Below, one piece after another: positions 32,822 to 41,567 of a stretch of 64,000 nt of DNA (position 1 is its first letter; every line of letters starts with the position of its first letter). The stretch comes from Jeongeupia sp. USM3 (lineage in GTDB: Bacteria > Pseudomonadota > Gammaproteobacteria > Burkholderiales > Chitinibacteraceae): contig NZ_CP017668.1 of assembly GCF_001808185.1 (NCBI RefSeq), positions 2,728,001 to 2,792,000 on the forward strand. The letters run 5' to 3'. Position numbers and translations under genes: made by a program. A model generated the notes under the pieces. It was not told the DNA's origin and did no database searches. It saw nothing but the letters and a program-made list of their open reading frames with translations.

Positions 32822-34207
32822 ATGCGGTCCGCGGAGCAAGGCCTGGCGATGGCGCTGTTCCTGCTCGTGCTGATCGCGGCGACGCTGGCATCGGCCAGCG
32901 CGTTAATCCGGCTGCATGCCGGGCGCCGCGATGCGGTGAGCATGCGGGTGCTGGCCGACGCGAAGCGCCAGTTGATCTCGATGGCGGTCGCGCAGCAGCC
33001 GGTCGGCATCGGCAACAACAACCGGCCGGGCTCGCTGCCGTGTCCCGACCGGAACGCGCCGGCTTCGGCGGACGCCGGCCGTGCCGGACTGGGCGGAACG
33101 GTAACGTGTCCGTCGAACGCGGCGCGGCTCGGCCGGCTGCCGTCGGCAACGCTGTCGCAACCGGCGCTGCGCGATGGCAGCGGCGAGCCCTTGTGGTACG
33201 CGCTGGTACGCGGCCTCGACAATCAGGACGACACGCCGCTCAACGACGATTTCGTCCCCGAGAACGGTGCGCCGTGGTTCGGTGTCTGGGCCAGCGCCGG
33301 CCGCGATGCACTGTCGGCCGATGCCGACCCGGTGGTCGCGGTGCTGATCGCACCGGGGCCGCCGCTGCCGGGGCAAGTGCGGGGCAGCGATGCGCAACAG
33401 CGCAATCCGGCCAACTACCTCGAAACCGCGGCCACCGCCTACGGGCGTTTTTCCAATAGCGATCCCGGCCGGGCGCGCTTTCTCGACGGCCCGCTGGAGG
33501 GCGCGCTGAACGACCGCGTCCTGCCGATCCGGCGTAGCGAGATCATGGGGCCGGTGGCGCGCCGCGCCGCGCACGAGTACCAGCAGCTGCTGGCGCTCTG
33601 GGCGGCCTCGACCGGCAGCTGGCCGAACCCGGCCGACCCTGCCGATCCGGGCTGCACGCAGAGCGGCGGCGGCTTCGATCAGCTCGGGTGCCGGCCGGAT
33701 GCGGCGCGCTGCCGCGGCCGTTTGCCGAAAACGGCGGCGCTGACCGGCGATCTCGATCGTAGCGCCTACCGGCCGGCCGGCATCGGTGCCGCGGCATGGT
33801 CGGCGCGCCTCAAGGCCTACGACTGGCTGTACCGGAACCGCTGGGAACAGCAGTTCCACTATGCCGTCGGAACCGCGGCGCTGCGTGATGCGCCGCTGCC
33901 GGGCTGCGCAGCGACGCCGGCGGTGCATGGCGTGGGCCTGCCACCCGGTGCGACGCTCCTGGGCGTGATGATCGGCGCCGGCCCGGTGCAGTCCGGGCAG
34001 CGGCGTACCAGCGCCGCCGACAAGGCCGCGCTGGCCAACTACCTCGAGCCGTCCGGCCCGGCCGTCGGCGTCGATCCGGCGCTCAACCGCCAGGCCTGGG
34101 ATGCCCCGCCGGCCCGGCCCGACGAATACACCCGCCCCGGCGGTAACGACAGCCTCCATCTGCTGGTGAGAAGCAATGAAACGACGCACTGGATTCACGC
34201 TGATTGA
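32822..34207 (+). CDS. large prepilin-like protein, GspK/PilX type
   Basis: A 461-residue protein. An N-terminal stretch RSAEQGLAMALFLLVLIAATLASASAL looks like a prepilin signal: polar residues, Gly, then a hydrophobic helix without the usual Glu+5. The globular part contains LPCPDRN, a later Cys, and LGRLPSATLSQPAL, a pattern shared with the next gene. Further cysteine pairs (GCTQSGGGFDQLGC) suggest disulfides. Large size and position fit a minor pilin of the GspK or MshQ kind. It starts one base after the previous stop; an ATG nine codons upstream is possible. Confidence 0.55.
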   Translation: MRSAEQGLAMALFLLVLIAATLASASALIRLHAGRRDAVSMRVLADAKRQLISMAVAQQPVGIGNNNRPGSLPCPDRNAPASADAGRAGLGGTVTCPSNAARLGRLPSATLSQPALRDGSGEPLWYALVRGLDNQDDTPLNDDFVPENGAPWFGVWASAGRDALSADADPVVAVLIAPGPPLPGQVRGSDAQQRNPANYLETAATAYGRFSNSDPGRARFLDGPLEGALNDRVLPIRRSEIMGPVARRAAHEYQQLLALWAASTGSWPNPADPADPGCTQSGGGFDQLGCRPDAARCRGRLPKTAALTGDLDRSAYRPAGIGAAAWSARLKAYDWLYRNRWEQQFHYAVGTAALRDAPLPGCAATPAVHGVGLPPGATLLGVMIGAGPVQSGQRRTSAADKAALANYLEPSGPAVGVDPALNRQAWDAPPARPDEYTRPGGNDSLHLLVRSNETTHWIHAD

Positions 34208-34901
34208 ACTGGCCGTGGTGCTGGCCGCGATCGGCCTGCTGATGGCCGGCGCCCTGCATGCGACGCGCTCGCTCGACGACGCGCAGCGCGTCCGCGACAC
34301 CCGCGCCCAGCTCGGCGAGATCCGCGAGGCGCTGCTGGGCTTCGTCGTGCGGGTGGGGCGCCTGCCTTGTCCGGCCAGCCCGGCTGAGGCCGGCGCAGCG
34401 GTCGGCACCGAAGACCGCGCCGCTGGCGGCGCCTGCAACCGCCTGCAGGGGCTGCTGCCGTGGGCAACGCTGGGGCTTGGCCGGGCCGATGCGTTCGGCC
34501 GGCCGTTCAGCTACCGGGTCACCGGCTGGTACGCCGACACCAGCCCGGACACGACGGCTTCCTCTCCCGGAGACAAATGCAATGGCGCACCACCGCCGGC
34601 CGGCGTGTCGTTCGCGATGTGCTCGCTGGGCGACATCGTCGTGCGGCCGGAGGCCGGTTCGGCTGCGGAACTGGCGCGCGACATTGCCGCGGTCGTCGTC
34701 TCGCACGGCCGCAACGGCCCCGGCCCCCTGGAGCCGGGCGGCAACGGTGACGAGGCAGGGAACACCGGTGACGACGCCGAATTTGTCAGCCGGGATCGCG
34801 TCGACGGCCCGGGTGGCGCCGTGGTCTACGACGACCTGACCGACTGGCTCGCGCCGACCACGGTGCTCAGCCGCATGCTGGCGGCCGGCCGGCTGCCGTG
34901 A
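34176..34901 (+). CDS. prepilin-type N-methylation protein (minor pilin)
   Basis: A 241-residue type IV prepilin-like protein. The class III leader MKRRTG is followed by FTLIELAVVLAAIGLLM with Glu+5, so it should be cleaved by PilD-type peptidase. The globular domain has LPCPASP, a later Cys near 86, and LPWATLGLGRADAFG, resembling the preceding protein. It overlaps that gene by 32 bases. Confidence 0.85.
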   Translation: MKRRTGFTLIELAVVLAAIGLLMAGALHATRSLDDAQRVRDTRAQLGEIREALLGFVVRVGRLPCPASPAEAGAAVGTEDRAAGGACNRLQGLLPWATLGLGRADAFGRPFSYRVTGWYADTSPDTTASSPGDKCNGAPPPAGVSFAMCSLGDIVVRPEAGSAAELARDIAAVVVSHGRNGPGPLEPGGNGDEAGNTGDDAEFVSRDRVDGPGGAVVYDDLTDWLAPTTVLSRMLAAGRLP

Positions 34902-34935
34902 TGCAAAACCGATTCAAACCAAGCAGTGAACAACC

Positions 34936-34943
34936 AAGGAGAG
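34936..34943 (+). promoter_or_regulatory. strong ribosome-binding site of the last pilin gene
   Basis: AAGGAGAG lies six bases before the ATG, in a 47-base gap after the preceding gene. All earlier genes of this operon start by overlap or within a base or two without a comparable site. Confidence 0.75.
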
Positions 34944-34948
34944 AAGCA

Positions 34949-35557
34949 ATGAAGCAACGTGGTTTTACCCTGGTCGAGCTGGCGATCGTACTGGTGATCG
35001 TCGGCCTGATCCTCGGGCTGGCGTTCAAGGGGCGCGACCTGATCGACGGCGCGCGGGTCAAGAGCGCGCAGGCCAGTGCCAACAAGATTCAGGCGGCAGT
35101 CAATATTTTCTTCGAGCGCTACCAGTTTTATCCGGGCGACGGCTGCCCGGCAGGTGTGGCGCAGCCCGCGCAATGCAATGGGGCACGTAACGGGCTGATC
35201 AACGGGGCTGATGAGATTGCGGCGTTCTGGACCCTGCTGATCAACACGGCCATCCTGACCAACGCCGAGCGCACCACGCCGTTCGGTACGCAGTGGGGCG
35301 TTGCAGCCGGCGCGAACGGTGTCGGCGGGACCACGACCAATATCAGTTACCTGACCTCGGGACCGGCGACCAATACGGCGGCTACAGATATCCGTTATGT
35401 CTGCGCACTGGATAGCCAGTACGACGACGGCGTGCCGAACGCTGGCAATATCCGCAGCTCGGCCGCGGTCGGCGTGGCGGTCAATCAGTATCAGGCCAAT
35501 GCAGATTGCTGGAGCAAGACCGGTCAGGTGGGGCTGAGTATCCGGATCCTGCCTTGA
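34949..35557 (+). CDS. type IV prepilin, candidate major subunit
   Basis: A 202-residue prepilin with leader MKQRG, then FTLVELAIVLVIVGLILGLAF with Glu+5. A globular domain with four cysteines follows (CPAGV, QCNGAR, YVCALD, DCWSK). It is the only pilus gene here with its own strong Shine-Dalgarno, and it is followed by a terminator, which fits a highly expressed major pilin. The mature sequence resembles general prepilin-type proteins more than classical MshA, so the major-subunit role is an inference. Confidence 0.82.
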   Translation: MKQRGFTLVELAIVLVIVGLILGLAFKGRDLIDGARVKSAQASANKIQAAVNIFFERYQFYPGDGCPAGVAQPAQCNGARNGLINGADEIAAFWTLLINTAILTNAERTTPFGTQWGVAAGANGVGGTTTNISYLTSGPATNTAATDIRYVCALDSQYDDGVPNAGNIRSSAAVGVAVNQYQANADCWSKTGQVGLSIRILP

Positions 35558-35578
35558 TCCCAGGTGTTGCATGCCCGG

Positions 35579-35603
35579 AAACCCGCCACATGGCGGGTTT
35601 CTG
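35579..35603. terminator. bidirectional terminator between pilin and hda
   Basis: AAACCCGCC/GGCGGGTTT stem with loop ACAT. T-residues on the plus strand and A/T flanks allow termination in both directions between convergent genes. Confidence 0.65.
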
Positions 35604-35619
35604 CTTCAGGCGCGGCAGG

Positions 35620-36294
35620 TCAGTCGTTGCCGGCATCGGCACCGCCAAGCACCTCGCGCAGCAGCGGCAGCGTCACCGGCCGGCGCAGCGACAGCGCGTA
35701 GCGGTTGGCGCGGCCGATCAGCGCCTGCAGGTCGGTGAGGTCGCGGCTGGCGTGCTGCAGCAGATAGTCGCACGCCTCGTCGGCGAGCTCGAAGCCCAGC
35801 TGGTGCGCCAGCTGCTGCAGCACCGCCGCCTTGTTGCGGTCCGACAGCCCCTTGAGCTGGTAGACGAGGCCCCAGCCGAGCCGGGTCGTCAGGTCGTCGC
35901 GCAGGTCGAGCAGCATCGGCGGCAGCGGGCCGGCCGCGAGCAGCCGGCCGCTGCCTTCGCGCAGCGTGTTGTAGTGGTCGAAAAGGCGGATCTGCTGCTC
36001 GAAGTCGAGCGCCTCGACGTTGTCGACGATCAGCGCCGCATCGGCGGCGATCTCGGTCGGCAGCGCGCCGTGCCGGGCGTCGACGCGGATCGCGTCGGCC
36101 AAGCGAGCGGCCGCGGCGTCGAGCAGATGGCTCTTGCCGACGCCGGAGCCGCCCCACAGGTAGAGGAAGCGCACGTCGTCGCTGCCGGCCAGCCAGTCGC
36201 CGAGCATGAACAGCAGTTCGGCGTTGTCGCCGGGGACAAAGCCGGCGAAACCCGCGGGCTGCGGGAGCATCAGGTCGAGAACAAGCTGCTTCAT
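35620..36294 (-). CDS. hda: DnaA regulatory inactivator Hda
   Basis: DnaA-related AAA+ protein of 224 residues that promotes ATP hydrolysis by DnaA when bound to the sliding clamp. The N-terminal MKQLVLDL is a clamp-binding QLxLxL-type motif. Walker A is GGSGVGKSHLL near 50, with Walker B ALIVDNVEAL. The lid region LTTRLGWGLVYQL matches the DnaA sensor area. There is no DNA-binding domain IV. It is divergent from purM, as in several betaproteobacteria. Confidence 0.92.
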   Translation of the reverse strand: MKQLVLDLMLPQPAGFAGFVPGDNAELLFMLGDWLAGSDDVRFLYLWGGSGVGKSHLLDAAAARLADAIRVDARHGALPTEIAADAALIVDNVEALDFEQQIRLFDHYNTLREGSGRLLAAGPLPPMLLDLRDDLTTRLGWGLVYQLKGLSDRNKAAVLQQLAHQLGFELADEACDYLLQHASRDLTDLQALIGRANRYALSLRRPVTLPLLREVLGGADAGND

Positions 36295-36506
36295 CGGCAA
36301 ATCGGGGCGGACGCACGGGCGCGCACGGCCGTGGTGGCAGCGTGCGGGGAACTCGGGACAGGGCAGGTGGCCGGTGGCGCGGTGCGCCGGCGGGCGGACA
36401 GGCGTTTCATGGCAGGATGCGGTAAACTACCGCGTTTTCAGCAGCTTGCCGCCATTTTACCCGAGTTGGCGCGCTGCAGAACCCGAATTCCTTCACGAGG
36501 CCGTTC

Positions 36507-37544
36507 ATGAGTTCCCAAAGCCTGAGCTACCGCGACGCGGGTGTCGATATCGACGCTGGCGATCAGCTGGTCGAAAACATCAAGCCGTTCGCCAAGCGCA
36601 CGATGCGTCCCGAAGTGCTGTCCGGCATCGGCGGCTTCGGCGGGCTGATCGAAATCTCCAAGAAATTCAAGGAGCCGGTGCTCGTATCGGGTACCGACGG
36701 CGTCGGTACCAAGCTCAAGCTCGCGTTCGAGCTGAACCGCCACGACACCGTCGGCCAGGATCTGGTCGCGATGAGCGTCAACGACATCCTGGTCCAGGGC
36801 GCCGAGCCGCTGTTCTTCCTCGACTACTTCGCCTGCGGCAAGCTCGACGTCGACACCGCGACCGAAGTGATCCGCGGCATCGCCCACGGCTGCGAGCTGT
36901 CGGGCTGCGCGCTGATCGGCGGCGAAACCGCCGAAATGCCGGGCATGTACCCGGTCGGTGAGTACGATCTGGCCGGTTTTGCCGTCGGCGTGGTCGAAAA
37001 GAGCAAGATCATCACCGGCGACAGCATCGTCGCCGGCGACGTCGTGCTCGGCCTGGCGTCGAACGGCGCGCACTCGAACGGTTACTCGCTGGTGCGCAAG
37101 ATCCTACATCTGACCGAGGCCGATTACGCCGCCGAGTTCGATGCCGGCAAGAGCCTCGCCGACGTGGTGATCGCGCCGACGCGCATTTATGTGAAGCCGA
37201 TCCTGAAACTCCTCGAGTCGCTCACGGTCAAGGGAATGGCGCACATCACCGGCGGCGGCATCACCGAGAACGTGCCGCGCGTGCTGCCGACCAATGTCGT
37301 CGCGCAGATCGACGCCAAGAGCTGGACGCTGCCGAAGCTGTTCCAGTGGCTGCAGAAGGAAGGCAATGTCGAAGCGCAGGAAATGTACAAGACGTTCAAC
37401 TGCGGCGTCGGCATGGTCGTGATCGTTTCGGCACAGGATGCGGCCGCTGCCAAGGCGCTGCTCGAAGCCGAGGGCGAAACCGTCTACACGCTGGGTGCGG
37501 TTCGCGCACGCAACGGTGACGAGCACCAGACCCAGGTCGCCTGA
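36507..37544 (+). CDS. purM: phosphoribosylformylglycinamidine cyclo-ligase PurM
   Basis: AIR synthetase, fifth step of purine synthesis. It has 345 residues. Motifs include YRDAGVDIDAGDQLV, VSGTDGVGTKLKLAF, GGETAEMPGMYP and HITGGGITENVPRVLP, all typical. The gene precedes purN, separated by a repeat element that starts immediately after the stop codon. Confidence 0.97.
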   Translation: MSSQSLSYRDAGVDIDAGDQLVENIKPFAKRTMRPEVLSGIGGFGGLIEISKKFKEPVLVSGTDGVGTKLKLAFELNRHDTVGQDLVAMSVNDILVQGAEPLFFLDYFACGKLDVDTATEVIRGIAHGCELSGCALIGGETAEMPGMYPVGEYDLAGFAVGVVEKSKIITGDSIVAGDVVLGLASNGAHSNGYSLVRKILHLTEADYAAEFDAGKSLADVVIAPTRIYVKPILKLLESLTVKGMAHITGGGITENVPRVLPTNVVAQIDAKSWTLPKLFQWLQKEGNVEAQEMYKTFNCGVGMVVIVSAQDAAAAKALLEAEGETVYTLGAVRARNGDEHQTQVA

Positions 37545-37688
37545 GAACTTATCCCGTTAGGCGGCTGCGCCTGCGCATTTTGACCTCGTCCGGTGCTCGG
37601 AATCCTCATGGACTGCATGTCCATTCCGGTTCCTGCGCTCCGGGCGAGGTCAAACTGTCTTGGCTCGCTCACCTATCGGGACAAGTTC
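37545..37688 (+). repeat. 3'-UTR nested palindrome element, copy B
   Basis: It begins directly after the purM stop. Ends GAACTTATCCCGTTAGG and CCTATCGGGACAAGTTC form inverted repeats. The core TGCTCGGAATCCTCATGGAC/GTCCATTCCGGTTCCTGCGC matches copy A closely. It sits between purM and purN and is co-oriented with purM. Confidence 0.8.
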
Positions 37689-37779
37689 CGAACAGGCGCA
37701 GGCCGGACCGGGCGAGGTGGCGACACCTCGCCCTTTGCTATTGAAAGCAAGAGATTGAAGTAGGCGCATTTTTGGAACC

Positions 37780-38376
37780 ATGAAAAATATTGTCATCCTG
37801 ATTTCGGGCCGCGGCTCGAACATGCAGGCCATCGCCGATGCACGGATTGCCGGCGCGCGCATCGCTGCGGTGATCTCGAACAAGGCCGACGCCGAGGGAC
37901 TGGCGTGGGCGCGCGCGCGCGGCATCACGACCGCGTCGCTCAACCACAAGGACTTCGACGGCCGCGACGCCTTCGATGCGGCGCTGGCCGAACTGATCGA
38001 CACCTTTGCGCCCGATCTGGTCATTCTCGCCGGCTTCATGCGCATCCTGACGCCGGGTTTTGTCGGCCATTATGAAAACCGGCTGATGAACATCCACCCC
38101 TCGCTGCTGCCCGCGTTCACCGGCCTGCATACGCACGAGCGCGCGATCGCCGAGGGCGTGAAGTTCGCCGGCTGCACGGTGCATTTCGTCACCGCCGAGC
38201 TCGACCACGGCCCGATCGTTGCGCAGGCCGTCGTCCCGGTCCATGACGCCGACGACGCGGCGGCACTGGCCGCACGCATCCTCGTCGAGGAACACCGGCT
38301 GTATCCGCAGGCGGTTGCCGACTTCGTCGCCGGCCGGCTGACGATCGCCGGCCAGCGCGTGCTGCGCCGGGACTGA
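37780..38376 (+). CDS. purN: phosphoribosylglycinamide formyltransferase PurN
   Basis: Folate-dependent GAR transformylase, third step of purine synthesis. It has 198 residues. The N-terminal ISGRGSNMQAI binds the phosphoribosyl group. The catalytic region NIHPSLLPAFTGLHTHE contains the conserved Asn and His, and the catalytic Asp is in ELDHGPIV. It lies 235 bases after purM. Confidence 0.96.
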   Translation: MKNIVILISGRGSNMQAIADARIAGARIAAVISNKADAEGLAWARARGITTASLNHKDFDGRDAFDAALAELIDTFAPDLVILAGFMRILTPGFVGHYENRLMNIHPSLLPAFTGLHTHERAIAEGVKFAGCTVHFVTAELDHGPIVAQAVVPVHDADDAAALAARILVEEHRLYPQAVADFVAGRLTIAGQRVLRRD

Positions 38377-38383
38377 CACGCCG

Positions 38384-39592
38384 ATGAATCTGCGCCTCGG
38401 CCGCCGGCTGCTTGCGTTCGCGCTGATCGCCTCGCTGCTGCTGCACCTGTCTGGCCTGTTCGGCGAGCTGGCGCTGGCATGGTGGGAGCGGCCGCGCGGC
38501 GACGACACGCCGCTGCGCAAGCCGACGCAACAGCTCGCGGCGCAGGAGCTCGACGACGAGACCAGGCCGGCCGGACTCGCCGGGGTCAAGCCGGCGGACA
38601 AGCAGGTCGTTTACCTGCGGCCGCTGGCCGAGCTGGTGCCGCCGCCGCGCCCGGCGCCCAGGCCGGCCGCCAAACCCGTTGCCAAGCCGCAGCCGGCAAA
38701 GCGGCTCGCCGTCGCATCGGCTCCGGTGACGCAGGCCGCCGCCGACATCCGCACCGTGGCGAGCGGCATTGCCAGCGAGGTCGCCAGTGCCGTGGTCGCC
38801 AGCGCAGCGGCAAGCACGCCGGAGCGGGAGGTCGCCAGCGCACCGGTTGTCGTCGCCGCCTCTGCGCCGGCCGAGAATGGCCGTGCGGCGCAAGCCAGTG
38901 CACCGGCCGGGTTTGGCAAACAGGCCAGGGCTTTTCCGAAGAATGTCGAAATCACCTATGTCTACGGCGTGTTCCCGGTCAGAATGACTTGGCAGGTCGA
39001 GCAGGGCGACTACCGGCTCAAGCTCGCAGGCGCGCTGTTCGGCCGGACCCGGGTGATCGAGAGCGAGGGCAAGGTCGGCAGGCACGGCGTCGTGCCGCAG
39101 CGCTTTTCCGACCACAAGGACGGCAAGCTGCTGAACGAGGCGAACTTCGACTGGGATGCGAAAACGGTGACGCTGAACGACAAGGGCAAGCTGAAGACCG
39201 AGGAAATCTCGCCCGGCGATCAGGACCTGTTCTCGGCGGCATTCCAGTTCGCGCTGCAGGGTGCGAAGATGAAAAACTTCACTTTCGCGATGGTCAGCGG
39301 TCGCAAGCTCTACCCGGAGGTCACGTTCGAGATTCGCGGCGAGACGACGCTGCGGCTCGGCGACCAGAAGGTCGACGCGATCCTGCTGCACGGCGATTTC
39401 GAGGACCGCAGCTTCGACTTCTGGCTGGCGCCACAATGGAACAACATGCCGGTGCGCATCCAGCTGACGCTGGGCAAGGACAGCGGCAGCATCGACATCC
39501 TCGCCAATGCGATCACGATCAACGGCGAGCAGGTGCTCAAGCCGCTGTCGTCGGCCAACGGCAGCAACCGCAACAATCCGCAGCTGCGCTAG
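38384..39592 (+). CDS. DUF3108 domain protein, probably envelope-associated
   Basis: A 402-residue protein. An N-terminal hydrophobic segment (about 8-32) acts as signal anchor. A long Pro/Ala/Lys-rich low-complexity linker (about 85-180) follows, then a beta-rich DUF3108 domain (about 190-380). That domain includes VRMTWQVEQGDYRLKLAGALF and DFWLAPQWNNMPVRIQL. The linker would span periplasmic distance, as in TonB-like proteins. It follows purN by seven bases, so it is probably co-transcribed. Function is unknown. Confidence 0.8.
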   Translation: MNLRLGRRLLAFALIASLLLHLSGLFGELALAWWERPRGDDTPLRKPTQQLAAQELDDETRPAGLAGVKPADKQVVYLRPLAELVPPPRPAPRPAAKPVAKPQPAKRLAVASAPVTQAAADIRTVASGIASEVASAVVASAAASTPEREVASAPVVVAASAPAENGRAAQASAPAGFGKQARAFPKNVEITYVYGVFPVRMTWQVEQGDYRLKLAGALFGRTRVIESEGKVGRHGVVPQRFSDHKDGKLLNEANFDWDAKTVTLNDKGKLKTEEISPGDQDLFSAAFQFALQGAKMKNFTFAMVSGRKLYPEVTFEIRGETTLRLGDQKVDAILLHGDFEDRSFDFWLAPQWNNMPVRIQLTLGKDSGSIDILANAITINGEQVLKPLSSANGSNRNNPQLR

Positions 39593-39656
39593 CCGTGCAG
39601 CGCAAACGACTCAGGCGGGCAGGAGCCCGCACCAACCAAACTACGTCGCTACCGAT

Positions 39657-40913
39657 ATGAACAAGACCCAATTCGATGCCATTCTCGACGTGCTGCACAC
39701 CGTGCTGCCGTTCACCGCGCCGGCCGACGTGTGCCTGTCGCGCTACTTTCGCGATCACCCCAAACTCGGCGCGCGCGATCGCGCCGAGATCGCCGAAACC
39801 GTCTTCGGCCTGCTGCGCCACCTGCCGCGGCTGAAGTGGGCGTGCGGCGACAAGGCCGGCGTGATCGACTGGATGGTTGCCTACTGGGCCGCGGTCGAGA
39901 AGCGCAACCTCAAGGAGCTGACGGCGATCTTCGACGCGCGCCGGATGGAGCAGGCCAAGGAATACAAGGCGGTGCGCTGGGACGATGCACCGCTGGCGGT
40001 CCGCGCGGCGCTGCCGCAATGGACCGTCGACGCGATGATCGCCGACGGGTTCGACGAGGCCGCGATCCTCGAAATCGGCCGGGCAATGCTGCAGTCGGCG
40101 CCGCTCGACCTGCGCGCCAATGCGCTGAAAATGAAGCGCGAGCCGGTTCAGACCGAACTGGCGGCGCAGGGCATCGAATCGGTGCCGACGCCGTACTCGC
40201 CGTGGGGCCTGCGCGTCACCGGCAAGCCGGGGCTCTCGAGGCTGACGCTGTTCAAGGAAGGCGCGTTCGAGGTTCAGGACGAAGGCAGCCAGCTGCTGGC
40301 CTTGCTGACCGGTGCCAAGCGCGGCCAGATGATCGCCGATTTCTGCGCCGGTGCCGGCGGCAAGACGCTGGCGATCGGCGCGATGATGCAGTCGTCGGGC
40401 TCGCTGTACGCGTTCGATATTTCCGAGAAACGCCTGTCCAACCTCAAGCCGCGGCTGGCGCGCTCGGGGCTGTCGAACGTGCGGCCGCAACTGCTGGCCA
40501 GCGAGAACGACACCAAGGTCAAGCGGCTCGCCGGCAAGATGGACGCGGTGCTGGTCGACGCACCGTGCTCGGGCCTCGGCACCCTGCGCCGCAATCCGGA
40601 CCTCAAGTACCGCCAGAGCGCGCAGAGCGTTGCCGAACTGAACGCCAAGCAGGCCAGCATCCTCGCGTCGGCGTCGCGGCTGGTGAAGGCCGGTGGCCGG
40701 CTCGTTTACGCCACGTGCAGCATTCTGCCGAGCGAGAACCGCAAGATTGTCGACGCCTTCCTCGCCGAGCATCCGGAATTCCAGCTTGTCGACGTGCGCG
40801 AGTTGCTGGCAAAAGAGAAGATCGACCTCGGGCTCGACGGCGACTGCCTGCAGATGTCGCCGATGCGGCACGGTACCGACGGTTTCTTTGCCGCGGTGAT
40901 GCAGCGCGGCTGA
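39657..40913 (+). CDS. RsmB/NOP-family SAM-dependent RNA methyltransferase
   Basis: Cytosine-5 RNA methyltransferase of 418 residues. The N-terminus (about 1-130) is NusB-like helical. The Rossmann core has ADFCAGAGGKTLAIG near 223, VDAPCSGLGTLRRNPDLKYR with the release Cys near 303, and YATCSILPSENRKIV with the nucleophilic Cys near 356. The closest known relatives are RsmB and RsmF. Exact target base is not determined. A bidirectional terminator follows. Confidence 0.92.
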   Translation: MNKTQFDAILDVLHTVLPFTAPADVCLSRYFRDHPKLGARDRAEIAETVFGLLRHLPRLKWACGDKAGVIDWMVAYWAAVEKRNLKELTAIFDARRMEQAKEYKAVRWDDAPLAVRAALPQWTVDAMIADGFDEAAILEIGRAMLQSAPLDLRANALKMKREPVQTELAAQGIESVPTPYSPWGLRVTGKPGLSRLTLFKEGAFEVQDEGSQLLALLTGAKRGQMIADFCAGAGGKTLAIGAMMQSSGSLYAFDISEKRLSNLKPRLARSGLSNVRPQLLASENDTKVKRLAGKMDAVLVDAPCSGLGTLRRNPDLKYRQSAQSVAELNAKQASILASASRLVKAGGRLVYATCSILPSENRKIVDAFLAEHPEFQLVDVRELLAKEKIDLGLDGDCLQMSPMRHGTDGFFAAVMQRG

Positions 40914-40928
40914 GTCGCCCGGCGGCCA

Positions 40929-40957
40929 GAAAAAAAGCCCGCGAAAGCGGGCTTTTT
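40929..40957. terminator. bidirectional Rho-independent terminator
   Basis: AGCCCGC/GCGGGCT stem with loop GAAA, flanked by A-run and T-run, between the convergent methyltransferase and sspB genes. Confidence 0.9.
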
Positions 40958-40959
40958 GA

Positions 40960-41388
40960 CTACTTGACGACCCGCAGCGACGGGCGACCGCCGCTCGGGC
41001 GGCTGGGCGGCGGCTCGTCGTCGTCCTTGCCCGCCGATGCGCTTTCCGGTGCATCTTCCTGCTCGCCATCGGTCGGACCTTCGTACTCGAAGCCCATGCC
41101 CTCGCCGTTTTCGCGCGAGAAGATCGACACGACGGCGCCGACCGGAATCGTGATGTCGCGCGATACGCCGTTGAAGCGCGCCGAGAAGCTGATGTAGTCG
41201 TTGCCCAGGTTCAGGTTGCGCGTGGCGTTGTAGCTGATGTTGAGCACGATTTCCGCATTCTTCACGTACTCCATCGGCACCTGCATCTTGCCGCGCACGG
41301 CGACGACGAGGTAGGGCGTGAAGTCGTGGTCGGAACACCACTCGTGGATCGCGCGGATCAGATAGGGCTTGGTCGAAACGGATTGCAT
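40960..41388 (-). CDS. sspB: ClpXP adaptor SspB
   Basis: Protease specificity adaptor of 142 residues that delivers ssrA-tagged proteins to ClpXP. The folded domain (about 1-105) begins MQSVSTKPYLIRAIHEWCSD. A disordered acidic linker follows, then the C-terminal RPSLRVVK, the known ClpX-binding XB tail. The start was chosen for the GGAG site eight bases upstream. It lies downstream of sspA, separated by a repeat element. Confidence 0.95.
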   Translation of the reverse strand: MQSVSTKPYLIRAIHEWCSDHDFTPYLVVAVRGKMQVPMEYVKNAEIVLNISYNATRNLNLGNDYISFSARFNGVSRDITIPVGAVVSIFSRENGEGMGFEYEGPTDGEQEDAPESASAGKDDDEPPPSRPSGGRPSLRVVK

Positions 41389-41436
41389 GGCTGGCTCCGA
41401 GGACAATCGGCTAAGTATTGGCCTGGCAGTGATTCG

Positions 41437-41556
41437 GAAAACGTCGTGAGCTGACGAAATGCAAGGAACAGGAGCGCAGCAACCGGAACGTACGGGTGGT
41501 ACGTGAGGATTGCGAGCACCGCATGACGCAGCAGTTCGTCAGCGCAGCAGTTTTAC
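41437..41556 (-). repeat. 3'-UTR nested palindrome element, copy C
   Basis: It begins 11 bases after the sspA stop and is co-oriented with sspA. Ends GTAAAACTGCTGCGCTGACGAA and TTCGTCAGCTCACGAC form inverted arms. The core on the minus strand, GCTCGCAATCCTCACGTACC then GTACGTTCCGGTTGCTGCGC, matches copies A and B with compensating changes in the inner stem. Confidence 0.7.
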
Positions 41557-41567
41557 GGGTCGCTGGC

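Noticed and set aside
41389..41567. Promoter-only spacer or small gene between sspA and sspB
   Set aside because: The space is mostly taken by the 3'-UTR element; no start codon with a ribosome-binding site opens a frame of useful length.
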